64,000 bases of DNA from NCBI GenBank assembly GCA_019188255.1, contig JAETXT010000007.1:3534001-3598000 (forward strand), read 5' to 3'. The notes beneath the pieces are model-generated. The model saw only the letters and a program-made list of their open reading frames with translations. It did not search any database and was not told where the DNA came from. This document shows positions 12,256 through 24,866 of this stretch, piece by piece (position 1 is the stretch's first letter; every line of letters begins with the position of its first letter). The DNA comes from Verticillium longisporum (lineage: Eukaryota > Ascomycota > Sordariomycetes > Glomerellales > Plectosphaerellaceae). The position numbers were made by a program, and so were the translations under genes.

Positions 12256-12743
12256 GGCTCATTGTGATGGCCTCTCCTTGAATCCGCGAAACAGCCAAGA
12301 GGGTGATTGAGGTTATGGTACAAGGGGAAGGAAGAGTGACGTTCCAGGTTGGTCTCGACGCTGCCATCGCATCAGGAAAATGGTAAGAACGTGGTAGTGC
12401 CTCAGGAAGCGAAACAGCGCCGACGTGCCGGAAGGTGCAGGTGCGGTGCCTGCCGCAGCAGTTGACAACCGCTACGTTAAGGTGCCTGTTAAGGTGCCTG
12501 GAGACCATTCTAGGGCCATCTCACCGAGCCCACCCAAGGTAGGCAGGCACGTTCATGCCTCAGCGACCCGGGCCCAATGAGGAAGAGCAGTTACGACAAC
12601 AGTCGGCGGGCATTCGCAAAGCACAACCTTTCGCCTGGCTCATAACTAGGCCAGTACACGCATCGAAGGCCTGTCGCTCAGTCTATCTGCGACTGACCAC
12701 GTCCTGCCCTCCGTCAATGCCAGGGACACAGACATGCGCCAGA
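12256..12743. promoter_or_regulatory. Divergent promoter region between IRC3 and the Rrn5 gene
   Basis: 488 bases separate the two divergently oriented start codons. The Rrn5 frame is open upstream from 12555 (ATG), so part of this may be translated if that start is used. Nothing conserved is visible in the extension, and ATG 12744 begins the protein-like sequence. No clear TATA box was seen. Confidence 0.45.
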
Positions 12744-14453
12744 ATGGATTCCGACTTTGCCTCTTACCCCAGCCTCAGTGGAAATGGTGCAGCATCGTCA
12801 GGTGAAGCTTCTCACCAGCCTTCAGGACCAGAGTCCCTATCGTCGCCGAAGCCACACGTAAATCCCCATGGCGATGGTTTTGGGACGGTCCGCGATGGCA
12901 GCAGCCCTCTCAAAAGGTCCGCAGAGCCTTCCGACGAGCAGCAGCCTTCCAAGCGCTACAAACCTAGCTTCAACCACGCCTACATGGATCTGCTGAACAT
13001 CGACATTGAGGATGCCACGAATCGGGTTGTGCTTGAGAAACGGCCACTGCTCGAACCGAATCAAGTGGGCATGGTTACCTGGACAAGCTTGGAGAAGGAT
13101 CTCTTCTATGAAGCGTTGGCGAGAGTGGGAAAGGACGACCTATCAGGCCTTGCATCGCGAGTCCGCACCAAGAGCGAACTCGAGATCCGACAATACCTCA
13201 AGCTCTTAGCGGACCAGCATGAGCAGATGCAGTCAGATCCCCATTATCGGTGGGAGGATCATCTCGAGAAGGCGGACTATCCGGCGGCCAAGGAACTGGG
13301 TGAGGCCTGTTGCGATGCACTCGAGGAAGTCGCTGATGACATGTTGCTCCGGATCGAGCGACACGAGCAAAAGACGGAGGAGAAGAAATGGGGGGACTAC
13401 TGGCTCATTAATACCCCAATCGCAAAACTCATCGACGAGGACAGTGCCTTGGAGCATCCCCTGGACTTCGCTGAGCTCTTCAATCTCCAGTCTTGGCTGC
13501 GGCTCCCCAAGCGCGTGTACATGAACTCTTCGTGCGAGGGCGAGAACTGGCAGGACTTGAGTGACGAGGCGCCAGCCATACGCGCTACTGCACTGAAGGA
13601 CTTTCATGCGCTCGCCGTCGCCGTCACTCGCAAGCTCGTCTTGTCTAGTCTATACACGGCACAGTCACGGATCAAGGCGAAGCAGGTCATTCAGCCAAAC
13701 ATACGAAAAGCCGTCAAGGTCAAGGACGTGGAGGGCGCGCTGGCCTCTGCGGGCATGAAGCGAGACTCGAGGCAATACTGGGCAACCTGCGCGCGGCGCC
13801 TAGGACTCCAGGTCCACGACACGCCTTTCGAGGACGGCGCGGGACTTGGCGTCGACAATGATGAGCCGCCTATGTCATATGCCGAAGTAGAGCAACAACT
13901 GCTCCCTTGTCCTGAGCCACCTGCTCAGCTTACGCCGCGGGTGGTCCGGCCGTGGAAGAAGACCAATGCGCACACTATCGATTTCGACTTCTCAGACACG
14001 TCGTCTGCCAATGAAGAGGACACAGATCAAGTCACCTCGTCATCGCCGTCGTCTGACGATGAAGACGAGGCTACCTTGGAGGACGAAGATGAAGAGCTCG
14101 CCGTCCATGACGAAGTCAACGAGGCCTTGCTGTACACTGTCAATGAGCTTCCCAAGACGCATCGCACGCAGGAGGCTGTTGAAATGCGTGTGCGTCTGGA
14201 CCGCGAACAGGAAAGACATGCTGAGGCTATCGATGCGCAGGGTAACTACGAAGAAGAGAAAGCCATGTGGACGCTGGTGGGCAAATCACCCCCAGAGCCC
14301 CTAGTGAAGCCAGATCAGGCGAAGACGCCGCCCAAGTCGACGATGAGACTTGAAGAAGTCCATGATTCAGGAGCTCACTGGAGGAACAAGTTGGAATATG
14401 CGTCTGAGTGGGAAAAACACGGATTCTCAAAGCTCTCGGATTTTGAAATTTAA
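12744..14453 (+). CDS. RRN5: RNA polymerase I upstream activating factor subunit, Rrn5-like
   Basis: Single exon, about 569 aa from ATG 12744; an in-frame ATG at 12555 would add 63 residues of unlikely composition. After a Ser/Pro-rich N-terminus comes a SANT/Myb-like helical segment near residues 110-155 (VTWTSLEKDLFYEALARVGK, then SGLASRVRTKSELEIRQYLK), the hallmark of Rrn5. The middle is acidic and helical. A long Asp/Glu tract lies near residues 410-450, and the C-terminus ends LEYASEWEKHGFSKLSDFEI. In yeast, Rrn5 with Rrn9, Rrn10, histones and Uaf30 forms UAF, which binds the rDNA upstream element and recruits the core factor containing Rrn7. Rrn7 is encoded 7 kb to the right. The orthology call rests on the SANT segment and overall architecture only. 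Confidence 0.7.
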   Translation: MDSDFASYPSLSGNGAASSGEASHQPSGPESLSSPKPHVNPHGDGFGTVRDGSSPLKRSAEPSDEQQPSKRYKPSFNHAYMDLLNIDIEDATNRVVLEKRPLLEPNQVGMVTWTSLEKDLFYEALARVGKDDLSGLASRVRTKSELEIRQYLKLLADQHEQMQSDPHYRWEDHLEKADYPAAKELGEACCDALEEVADDMLLRIERHEQKTEEKKWGDYWLINTPIAKLIDEDSALEHPLDFAELFNLQSWLRLPKRVYMNSSCEGENWQDLSDEAPAIRATALKDFHALAVAVTRKLVLSSLYTAQSRIKAKQVIQPNIRKAVKVKDVEGALASAGMKRDSRQYWATCARRLGLQVHDTPFEDGAGLGVDNDEPPMSYAEVEQQLLPCPEPPAQLTPRVVRPWKKTNAHTIDFDFSDTSSANEEDTDQVTSSSPSSDDEDEATLEDEDEELAVHDEVNEALLYTVNELPKTHRTQEAVEMRVRLDREQERHAEAIDAQGNYEEEKAMWTLVGKSPPEPLVKPDQAKTPPKSTMRLEEVHDSGAHWRNKLEYASEWEKHGFSKLSDFEI

Positions 14454-14978
14454 GTAGAGCACTGGCTTAAATACTGATACCCAATTCGTTTCTGATCTCG
14501 CCAATTTGATAAGTGCGTTGGAAGTATCGACCACTCCGTACCTTGCGTGAAGATATCTCGACGCCGTGCATCTCTGGTACGTAGGCAGTCTTCAGCGCAA
14601 CAGGGGAGAGGATGGTCTGTGCATGACCTGCCACAACGTCACCCCACGACCGAGCTGCAGCTTGCGCATCACCGGCTCCAACTGTACGCGTCCCAACCGA
14701 CTTCCACATGTCAACTACCGACGATCACGACTCAACGGCCACCGAAGGGGTCGAGATCTTAGCAGCGCCTTGGAGCCAGGTTCCAGCCGAAGCTGATAGG
14801 CCGTTGATCATTTGTCAGGCTGTTTCACTGCTTTGGCCTCACGCAGCTTGCGCCCAGAAAACCGTAGAGACCTTGACGACGAGACATAGCAGCATGCGTT
14901 TCTTGAAAGTAAAGATCGATTCCGACACCTGATCACTCACTGAATGGTCTACGTGTCTGCCACAGACCAAAGTTCAAC
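14454..14978. other. Intergenic region between tandem genes
   Basis: 525 bases with the Rrn5 3' flank and the promoter of the TBC gene. Nothing else recognised. Confidence 0.45.
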
Positions 14979-16344
14979 ATGGCCACTACGAACGGCCAGG
15001 TGTCTGAGCCTGTGAACGACGATGGCCGGAATAACGTCACCTCCCAGAAAGCTCGCGACATTCTGGAAGCTTGCAAGTGGAGGAACACGGCAGCTCTCCA
15101 GGCGCTGGCTGCCACGGATTGCGGCTTTATGACCGATGATCTCCGAAGGCAAGCATGTTAGTCGGCTGTCAAGACGTCGCCATCTGTCACCGGCTCCTTT
15201 CCGCTAACAAAGCTTTCGGGCAGGGCCGGTCCTTTTAGGAGTGCCTTTCGAGAAGGATGACCTCGATGATGCAAGAAAACCGCAGACGGGTGGTGATTGG
15301 AAAGAGCTGCCACGGCACAGAGACGAGGACCAGGTCCAGCTGGACGTTAATCGATCATTCATTTACTATCCCAATAGTCTGTCGTCCACCCGATTTAGGT
15401 TGACAGTGTGCTGACAACAAGGGCACCTTAGACCAGACCGAAGCTGAACTCGATCACCGCAAACGAGAGCTCTCCGACCTCATCACCGAAGTCCTCCGCC
15501 GCTACCCATACCTCTGCTACTTCCAAGGCTATCACGACATCTGTCAGGTCTTCCTGCTCGTCCTCTCGGCGCCGCTACGCGCCCCTTCGCTCGCGCGCCT
15601 CTCCGCCCTCCGCATCCGCGACTTCATGCTGACGAGCCTCGACCCGACCGTCGACCAGCTCCGCCTGATTCCCGACATTCTCGCCGCCGCCGACCCCTCC
15701 CTCAAACACTACCTCGCCGGCACGGAGCCCTTCTACGCCCTCGCCGGCACCCTCACAATGTACGCCCACGACATCCAGGCCTACGGTGACATCGCCCGCC
15801 TCTTCGACGTCCTCCTCGCCCGCGAGCCCGTCTTCAGCGTCTACATGTTCGCCAGCATCGTGCTGTCGCGCCGCGACGAACTTGTCGAGCTCGCCCAGGA
15901 CCCGGACAACGACCCGGCGCTCCTCCACCTCGCCCTCTCCAAGGTGCCCCAGCACATGGACCTCGAGCGCCTCATCGCCGATACGTCCGCCCTCTTCGCC
16001 GCCCACCCGCCGAGCTCCCTCCTGCGTGGCGCCGCCGCATATCGGAGGCGAGCTGCCTCAAGACGGCGCGCGACCTCGACGCGTGCACCCGCCAGACGAT
16101 GCAGGATGGCGAGGCCTTGTTCCACCGCCAGCTGGACGAGCTGCGCGCCGCCGAGCGCAGGAAGAAGATCCTCGCCACGCTGTGGGCCTATCGCCGCGCC
16201 GCCGGCGCTGTGGGTGTCGCGGTGCTGGTCGGTCTGGCGGCGGTCTATCTGCGGAGGACGACGGCGGGGAGCGGTCCGCTGGGCGTCATCGGGACGTTCG
16301 TCACGCGGTGGGCGAACAGCACGGCTTGGACGTACAAATTCTAG
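14979..16344 (+). CDS. GYP8: TBC-domain Rab GTPase-activating protein, Gyp8/TBC1D20 type
   Basis: Three exons: 14979-15156, 15224-15376 and 15432-16344, about 414 aa if one missing base is allowed. Both catalytic TBC signatures are visible: the arginine finger in LDVNRSFIYYPN and the glutamine finger in YFQGYHD. Near the C-terminus, AAGAVGVAVLVGLAAVYLRR is a single membrane anchor, the layout of yeast Gyp8 and human TBC1D20, which act on Rab1/Ypt1-class GTPases in the early secretory pathway. At 16016-16024 the frame must drop by one. The upstream frame ends in a nonsense Arg-rich run, while the next frame carries WRRRISEASCLKTARDLDAC and then the anchor. Spliced length is 1244 nt, one short of a multiple of three. 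This looks like a missing C in a CC/CCC run. Confidence 0.85.
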
Positions 16345-16651
16345 CATCAAGATGAAACCAGGAAAAAAAAAAACGAAAATAAAATGAACAACATGAGATC
16401 CATTTTTTCAGCGCGTGATTTACATCAAGGGTTTTTCATGTTTCGTATGGCTCGAGTGCCCGCATGCTCCTTCCCTAGGAAACTCGTGCATACGTACGTG
16501 GCCACCATGCTGAGAAGAGCTCGTCCCCAAGAACCGCGTGCGACTCGATACCCTTGCTCCATGCCGTCGAATCCAGAACGCCATCGCCTCATATATAAAC
16601 AACATCAGCAACAACAGCTTGCCAAGCCGTACCGGGCCAAGCACTACCGTA
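16345..16651. other. Short intergenic space between convergent genes
   Basis: 307 bases between two stop codons, with an A-rich run at 16364-16384. It would hold the 3' UTRs and poly(A) sites of both genes. Confidence 0.45.
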
Positions 16652-18735
16652 TCACGCGCCCTCCTGGAACGCAGCCTTCAAGCCTTCGAAGTGCTCCTGT
16701 TGCTCCACCGCCAGCTTGCCGCTGACGTCGCTGATGATGGTGAGGATCAGCGAGTAGTTATTGTACAGGAACCTCTCGCGCTTGCGCTTGTCAGTGCCGA
16801 ATGCCTGGCTGTGCCTGGTCAGGAATGCCTCTAGCTCTGAGCGCAGCCGGTTGAGGCTCGTGACGACAGGCTCATCGTCTCCAGCCTCGGTACTGAGGGA
16901 GAGAATGCCGTGAAGAAGCTGGCCGAAACGCTGCGTGATGAGATGAGGGGCTGCCGAAAGCTTGGCTTGCTCGCTAGCACGGGCGGCTCGGGCGGGGAGG
17001 GAGCCTGTCAGATGGCGGACCGATTCGCAGTGGTGGTCCATGACGACTTGCAGGCGCGGCCAGAGAAGCATGTTGGTGCCGTTGATGTAGCCGTCCACTG
17101 TGGGCACTTTACGGCGTTGCAGCTGGAACGCAAGATGCTGGTTGATTCGAATGCTGAGGAGGAGGCCCAGCGCGTCGAACGTCTCGCCTGCGAGGGTTCG
17201 AGAGTATGTCTGGCCGAGGGAGAACGTCGGGTCGAATATGTATCTGAAGTGCTTGGATACGGTGGCCATGGACAATGCTGGGTAGAAAAAGGTCGCCAAG
17301 AAGCTATACTCGGCCGTGGCATTGTCGATGAGCGCTAGGTTGAAATTTCGGAACGGTATTTCGAGGTAGTGTGTAGAGGCGTCCTCTTCAGCAAGGTAAG
17401 AAGAAACGGCCGTCTGATTGCTTGTCGTCAAAAGGTCGATTCGACGACCCAGATTGAAGGCGTCATGTGGCGGGCCGCTTGGCTTGGACCCTGACAGGAC
17501 TGAGGCTTGACGTGTCGGAGTCTCCTGTCCCAGCACGTCGGCCTTATCTAGTACATGCAACTTCAACTTTTCCAAGGCTTTTTGGTAGTGTGTGAAGTGG
17601 TTGAGATAGTACCACCTCATAGTGTTCATGTAAGCCTGGCAAATCTCCTCGGCCAGCTTAGCATGGTGTCGATGCAAGAAGGCGTAGAGCTCCTTAAACT
17701 TGATGAAGTTCTGTTGTTGGATTATCTGTGCGTTGATGTGCGGCGACCTTAAAGCCTTGATCTGGGCGACGATGAAGTCTCGGATTCTCTCGACAGCCTT
17801 GAGAATGAGGTTCTCCAATAACGGCCCCATATCTGCCCACGCTTTGCTCTGCCGCGGGCTTGACGCATTATTCTTGTAAGCGGTTGCTCTCTTGTCAAGT
17901 TCTGCCAACATCTTGATCCATGTTTCGTCAATATGGCCCTCGGATATCTTGGACACGACGACTGGCGAGACACTCAGTTCCTCGACGACGGGCCCTAGGG
18001 CCTTCTCTACCGCCTTCCGGTTATCCAATCGAACGGTGAGTGTTGATGATCGTGATTGCAAAGATTCAATATCCGCAGCGACTGTGGCAAGGTCGTTTCG
18101 GAAGTTCGTGAGGTTGGATTCCACCGAGTCTAGCACGCCATCGCAAGCTGCTATGGAGCGGTGCAGATCTTCGTATTTCGCCTTCTCCTTCTCATCTGTA
18201 GCCCACACGTTAGTCGTGGATGTTTTGTTTGAGATCGCAGGATCAAGGCTGCGCGCATACACTCTTCGACCGTCTGGCGGCGTGGCGGCCCGCCGCGACC
18301 CAGTCCAGCTTCATCAATATTGGCGACAGCCAAGTCGCGCAACGATAAGCCTTCGAAATCAGGTTCAAAATCGAGGTCGTCGAGAGAAATACTCGTCGAT
18401 GAGGTCGCGGTCTCGGATGACCCATCGGCTTCTGTGGCACCCAGGATCCTGTTCAAGATGTCAATCGCATCGGGACCATCGTATGCGGTTTGGGATTGTT
18501 TCAAGCCGGAGCCATTCGTTTTGCGGGAAGATGCCAATAGGGAGGCCGATGAGTCGTTGGAGACTAAGGACAGGCTCGATCCGCGGGGCGTATTTCCTGG
18601 ACGATGCGATGTGACATAGGGGCTGTATGCGCTGGATGTCCTCCTCGGAAGAGGAGAGTATGGTCGGCTCGCAGGTTGCGATGATGATGGCGATGGGCTT
18701 GTTTGACCAGCGACCGAGAGCCGATCTAGCCACAT
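16652..18735 (-). CDS. VPS52: GARP complex subunit Vps52
   Basis: Two exons: 18261-18735 and 16652-18195, joined by a 65-nt intron with GTATGC donor and GACTAAC branch point. The product is about 672 aa. ATG 18735 starts MWLDRLSVAGQ; MWLDRLS-type starts are usual for this fungal family. The first 150 residues are Ser/Pro-rich. After the splice the Vps52/Sac2 domain runs to the end: EKEKAKYEDLHRSIAACDGV, coiled-coil helices, FIKFKELYAFLHRHHAKLAE, and MNTMRWYYLNHFTHYQKALE. GARP tethers endosome-derived vesicles at the trans-Golgi network; Vps52 is its core scaffold. The reading frame is intact. It is convergent with the TBC gene and divergent from eIF5A, with no sign of co-regulation. Confidence 0.93.
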
Positions 18736-19990
18736 TGTGGCCTCGTGGATAATGTGTTTGCTATTGGGGTATAACAACGGCTATGGACAGCAGGGGCGAG
18801 CCTATGGCGAGCAACACAAGTGCATCTCGAGGTCGGCAGGCTTCGGTATCGTTATCGACCTTCAACTGGGCTGGCTGAGCTGTACGTGTCGGATACCTAA
18901 GTAAGGCAGGTCCCATACAAGCTGGAGCTCGGCAAGGCTGACTGGCCTCTGAAGGGACCCCTTTCTGATTGGCGTGCCATGCTGCAAGCCACAGTGAGCT
19001 GGAAGATCAGCAAAATGGCACGGACCCTCTCCACCGACTCGAGGTGTGGCGCGGTGCTTTCTGTCAATGGTCGTACAAGCTTCCATTGGGAAGGTGGGGG
19101 GTTACTGGGGCCAGACCAAGCACCAAGCACCAAGCACCAGGACTGAACACTGAACACTCGCACCTTGCACCCGCCTGCAGCACCACTCACTCGTTCACTC
19201 TTCGTGTGGTGATGGCGGCAGGGCGAAAGGGTAAGACCACGTCAAATCTGAAGCGTCTGGTCTGCCAGCTGGCAGGACAGACACGCTTTCTAACGGTCAA
19301 GCACAACTGCTTGCTACACATCAACTCGGCTTCTTTGCCGGCCAGAACACGCCGACTGGGGGAGCTTTCTTCTCCTTTTCCTCATTTATTAGCATCCCAC
19401 ACCGAGTGAATCCGACCTTGACCTTTTTGGCTTTGAAGCCTTTTGTTGACGAGGAGTGCGAGTGAAGGACGAAGCTGGAGCTTGAGTTCCGCCCCTCTTT
19501 CTTCACAGGCTGCGGTACAAATCCGTCTACAGGCGGTATGAATCACCCACCCTGAAGGACAGCTGATGGGGCGGGGTTGCTGCTTGTTCGTGCGGTACCT
19601 CAGTCCCATCGGCGGCACCTCAGTCCCATCGGCAGCAAACCGCACGAGAGAGGCTTCGGAGGGGCAGCTGCTTGGGATCCGCACAGCCTGACGTCCCATT
19701 CCAGGTCTAGGCCTGGCCGGGTGGGCGAAGAGGAAGGGGGCCCTGGGGAGGATAGCCTGTGTGTGTGTGGCCCGTCGTAGAGGCAAGCAGAGCCCAATAA
19801 CAAATTCAGGGAAAAAATTATATTCTCCCGCAGTGACTTCCTTTCCCCTCGATCCCCCTCCACTCGCATCTTCTTCCCTTCTTCATCCTCAAATCCCCCA
19901 GGACACCACCCGAGCTCCATTACCGCCGTCGAATTTCGTCGCATTCCTCCCTCTCTTTTTTCTAGACAACCCCCAAGTCAATCCTTCCAC
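18736..19990. promoter_or_regulatory. Divergent upstream region of VPS52 and the eIF5A gene
   Basis: 1.25 kb with no supportable gene. A short direct repeat (CAAGCAC units, about 19115-19140) and a C/T-rich stretch just before the eIF5A start (about 19845-19960) are visible. The latter is typical of leaders of strongly expressed translation genes. Confidence 0.45.
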
Positions 19991-20969
19991 ATGGCCGACG
20001 TCGCTGCTGTGAGTACCACCCCTCCCTCCCCCTCTTCGTGGGCCGACAAGTCACTGTGCCCTGGGTTGTCTTGCGCGCGTGCTGCCGTGGGCTTGGACCG
20101 AATCCCACCCCGCATTGAGAAGAACCCCGCGACCCATCGACACAACCACAACACCGCCGCAAATCATCGTCTCGCTCGATCCCGTTTGCCCTCTGGCGCA
20201 CTGGTTGAAGCATGGATGGGAAAATACAGTCATGGTCGCGTTGCGGGACTACTCGTGCATCGGGGCATCGCTGCATCTGCCTGTCCTCCGTGGCTGTCTT
20301 TTGGCCTTTCGGCCTTCCGGACTGAGGCTTCAGCTCAACGCAAACCCAGTCGCTAATCATGTCCTGCCTTGTGTGTAGCACGAGCTCGAGTTCGACACCG
20401 CCGATGCCGGTGCCTCGACCACCTACCCCATGCAGTGCTCTGCTCTGCGCAAGAACGGGTTCGTCGTCATCAAGGGCCGCCCTTGCAAGATCATCGACAT
20501 GTCGACCTCCAAGACTGGCAAGCACGGCCACGCCAAGGTCCACATTGTCGCTACCGACATCTTCACCGGCAAGAAGCTCGAGGATCTCTCCCCCTCCACC
20601 CACAACATGGACGTCCCCAACGTCACCCGTCGCGAGTACCAGCTTGTAAGTTTGCCGTGCATACGAACCGGTCGGCCACATTGCATGACTAACACCGTTC
20701 GCCTCAGCTTGACATCTCCGACGACGACTTCCTCTCCCTCATGGCCGATGATGGCGACATGAAGGACGATGTCCGCATACCCGACGGCGAGATTGGTGAC
20801 AAGATCAGGAAGCTCTTCCAGGAGGAGGAGAAGGACACCAGTAAGCCCTTCCCACGTCCTTTTTCGGTGAACAGAGCACAAGAGACTGACAAGGCATCCA
20901 GACGTCATTATCCTCACTGCCATGGGTGAGCAGTGCGCCATCGAGGCCAAGGAGGCTCCCCGCCAGTAA
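19991..20969 (+). CDS. TIF51A: Translation factor eIF5A (hypusine-containing)
   Basis: Four exons: 19991-20008, 20379-20645, 20708-20840 and 20902-20969, about 161 aa. The first coding exon is only six codons (MADVAA) and is followed by a long 370-nt first intron, common in highly expressed fungal genes. The hypusine loop [12 protein letters not shown] is intact, with the modified lysine near residue 54. The flanking SH3-like and OB folds match eIF5A ([37 protein letters not shown]). eIF5A rescues ribosomes stalled on polyproline and helps termination. An alternative end exists: GTAAGC at 20966 could splice over GCTGACCGGCAG to 21041, replacing the final Gln-stop with QIGDLRT and a stop at 21062 (about 167 aa). 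Confidence 0.95.
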
Positions 20970-21062
20970 GCGTATGCATTACTATGACGGTGTGGACAGG
21001 CCAGCGCATCATGAATATGTTGTCTTGCGCTGACCGGCAGGATTGGTGACCTGAGGACGTAG

Positions 21063-21770
21063 TCCGGTGTTTCTTGGTCCACCGAATACCCACGGAATTA
21101 CCCACGGGTCATTGCGTAGAAGGGATCTCTGGACAGGAACTGATGATGCCGGTGACATGGACTCGGCAACTGCAAAGCGCCACCGCATGACTTGATTTTC
21201 CTTTGTTCCCGTCAGCCTTTCGTATTCTTCACGATCAGCCAGCTCTGGGAAGGCGACACAAATTAAGCAGCAGCTTGCGGTGGCGACCGATCTTTTCCAA
21301 ACAATCCAAATAGTTTCTCCGTGACAAAATTCGGTTCAAATCCACTCGATCGATGAGATGTGCCTGCATGTGATCCTGGACGCCTTATCAGAAATAGTAA
21401 GAAGCGATGCAATTTCTTCTTTGCGTTGTAGTCATTGACTTGAAATAAAAAAGTTAGTCAATGGGATTATGGTTCGTCCAGTTTTAAGGTGCTTCAGTGC
21501 TGATAATTTGAACCGGCCTGCACTAGATTTCTCCACCTGCCATCTCAAGATTAACGACAATAACAAGTAACATCGTTCGAAGGCACCACCTTTCGCAGCG
21601 GCGCATCAGGTCTAACCTCGTTATCTAGAAAATGATGCCTAGATAGAAAAAAAAGATTCCGACGTTCGATGGAGCACTGCAGTTGATCCTGGGCGCGCAG
21701 GCACGAGCAAATTTCAACCAAGTTTTGCGTCGAAGCACAGTTGTGAGTGCAGCCAGATCTTGAACACGAG
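21063..21770. other. Intergenic region between the eIF5A and Rrn7 genes
   Basis: About 700 bases, AT-richer than the neighbouring genes, containing the eIF5A 3' UTR and the Rrn7 promoter. No gene seen. Confidence 0.45.
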
Positions 21771-23644
21771 ATGGACGCAGAGGACACACGGGAATTCCAC
21801 AAGTTTCCCAAGGGGGAGCGCTGCGTGGAATGCGGCTCCAAGAAGTGGTACTGGGACGGAGGTCGACGGTACTGCCGCAGAGGCCACCAGGTTGAGGTAA
21901 GTACGCCTTCCGCATCCCGTCGAACCATGTCGCTCACCAAAAACAGGGTGTCGTGCAGTTCGAGTTTGGCGATGACGAGTACGGCGACACGGGCAAGGTC
22001 GCCCGCAAGGCCAAGGAGGTCCGTCAGCGCGAGAAGCAGAAGCTTGCCGGCAAGGCGGCGCGGGACCTCTATCTCGAGTGCGTGCAACTTGTGCTGCGCC
22101 TCCAGGTCGACTGGCTCGTCAACGCGAAGGGCCACAAGGCCGAGCTCGAGACGGTTGTCCGAGATCTGTGGGACCTGCGACTGCGCGGAAGCCCCGCGGC
22201 GGCAACTGAGGAGCAGATGCTGCACGACTCGACGTCTGAGGCGGAGCTCTCCGTGTTCAGCTCCCAGCCGACGAGCGAGCAGGACGAGAGCGGTTCAACG
22301 CTTCCGCATCGCAAGAAGAGAGCGAAAAGCTGGGCTTCGGATGCGGGAGATGGCTGGCCAGCGCCGCGGCTGCCAGATACGCTGGCGCTTTGCTACCTGG
22401 GATGTCTGCTCCTGAGGGCGCCGACACGGATCGGTGACTTTGTTCGGTGGGCGAAGGGCGGTAATATCACGTACAAGCAGGCGGTAAGCAGCAACCGAAC
22501 GCTTGACCTGGACAGCATGGGGCTGACTTTTATGACAGAGCCGCCAGATGCCGCAGGAGATGTGGAACAGGTTACCAGCAACCCACCAGAAACAGTTTCA
22601 AGTGGCGGACCTGGCACGGTTTGACGACGGCGAGCTCCATTCATCTGTGATGAACCTGGCGCTCTCTTTTCACGCGAACTATGAAATGGTGTTTCCCCCC
22701 CTGAACGACGTTTTGATGACGCTTCAATATGTTAGGGAACTCGGTCTGCCAGGTTTGTCTGCTCACCTCTATCTTATGACCAACGGCAACTGACATAAGC
22801 AAGTTGAAATTGTGTCTGTTGCGCGACGAATACCACCGATTATGACTTTGGGATACTCGTTCCCAGTGGAGGCACCCAGAATCAGAGCGATACATCACCC
22901 TGAAATTCTACTGAGTTGCGTTATCGTCCTGGCAACGCAGTGGTGCTTTCCGTTTGAGCAAGTCTCCCTGCCGTCGCAAGACGACAACGGTCAGATTCCC
23001 AAGCTAGATTGGGACAAGTGGCACGCAGTCATGTCACAAGCTGTGAAAGAGGCACGAGCAACATCCTCGACCGACTATCGGACCGCAACGGCGGCGGATA
23101 TCACCTCCATGCCACCAGATGAACTGGACAAATATTTCACACATGTGGCGCTGCACATCGAAAGCAAAGGTATGAAGACGTTCGGACTCAAGTTCAAGAC
23201 GACGAGCTGATTCATTTCACAGACGAAAACGCATTTTTGGCCGAATTCTTTCCCGTTGAAGAAGCTCGACCGAAAGCTGCTGAGCCAGAGGAGGCTGACG
23301 ATGCACTCAACAAGAGGTTGCAAAAAGTCCAGATCGAGGCGGCCAGCTTCGACGAGGAGAAAGAGAGCCAGCCGACAGGCACGAATCTGCGATACTTCTC
23401 CTACAGAACATTAGGGGACTTACCGCCCCACGGGCGAGCATTTTACGACCGGGCAGCTCAGCTTGCAGGCCTGTCGACGGAGTCCCTACTCAAGGCTGTG
23501 AATATGCTGGAGTTGCAGATCAGGGCATGGCGGCGGAGGCAGAAGAAACAGGCGACCAACAGGAGCTCAATGGCAGCAACCGAAGCCGCAGACGCAGCGT
23601 CTAGTGACGATGATCCGATCGATACGATCAATGAAGGACGTTGA
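21771..23644 (+). CDS. RRN7: RNA polymerase I core factor subunit Rrn7 (TFIIB-like)
   Basis: Five exons: 21771-21896, 21947-22483, 22539-22752, 22804-23169 and 23223-23644, giving 554 aa with every junction in frame. The N-terminus is an RRN7-type zinc ribbon, CVECGSKKWYWDGGRRYCRR followed by GH, with Cys/Cys/Cys/His spacing as in TFIIB-related Rrn7/TAF1B. Cyclin-like helical segments follow (DLYLECVQLVLRLQVDWLVN; TLALCYLGCLLLRAPTRIGD; HHPEILLSCVIVLATQWCFP). The C-terminus is basic and helical (ELQIRAWRRRQKKQ). Rrn7 with Rrn6 and Rrn11 forms the core factor that recruits Pol I to the rDNA core promoter. It lies 7 kb from the Rrn5-like gene, which acts in the same pathway. Confidence 0.88.
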
Positions 23645-24097
23645 TAGTGAGACGCTGCAAAGACCCTCAAAAACATGTACAACTAATAATATTGAAAGAT
23701 CAATTGGATGAGAAAAATAGCATCCCAGTCTCTCGTTCAGTTACTGTAGTCACCATGAGCCTGGTAAGATGCTCAAGTAGGTCATCAGGTAGCTCGCGCG
23801 TCAGAGCGACGTCTACTGGGATGCACAGCATGACCCTCTTGTGAGGCATTCCCACAGGCTTTGGTGTCGCGTAGCATTCTCACCCGGTACTGATTTATTG
23901 CCCGCTGCTCCACCGTGGTTTGGTGTACTTGTGCACCTGCCGGCCCCCACATCCATGTGACCACCCGAACACTCTCGGGGCATCCAACCCTAAGATTTTT
24001 CTCAATCGGCAAGACAGGCGTCCCCACCAATTGTTCGTGAGAGCCGCGCAGCAGTGAACTTCATCGTCAACATCAATCACTCGCGAAAACCGGCAAG
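23645..24097. other. Intergenic region, promoter of the ubiquitin-eL40 gene
   Basis: About 450 bases with no open frame of note. It holds the Rrn7 3' flank and the untranslated first exon of the next gene. Confidence 0.4.
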
Positions 24098-24866
<769 letters not shown>

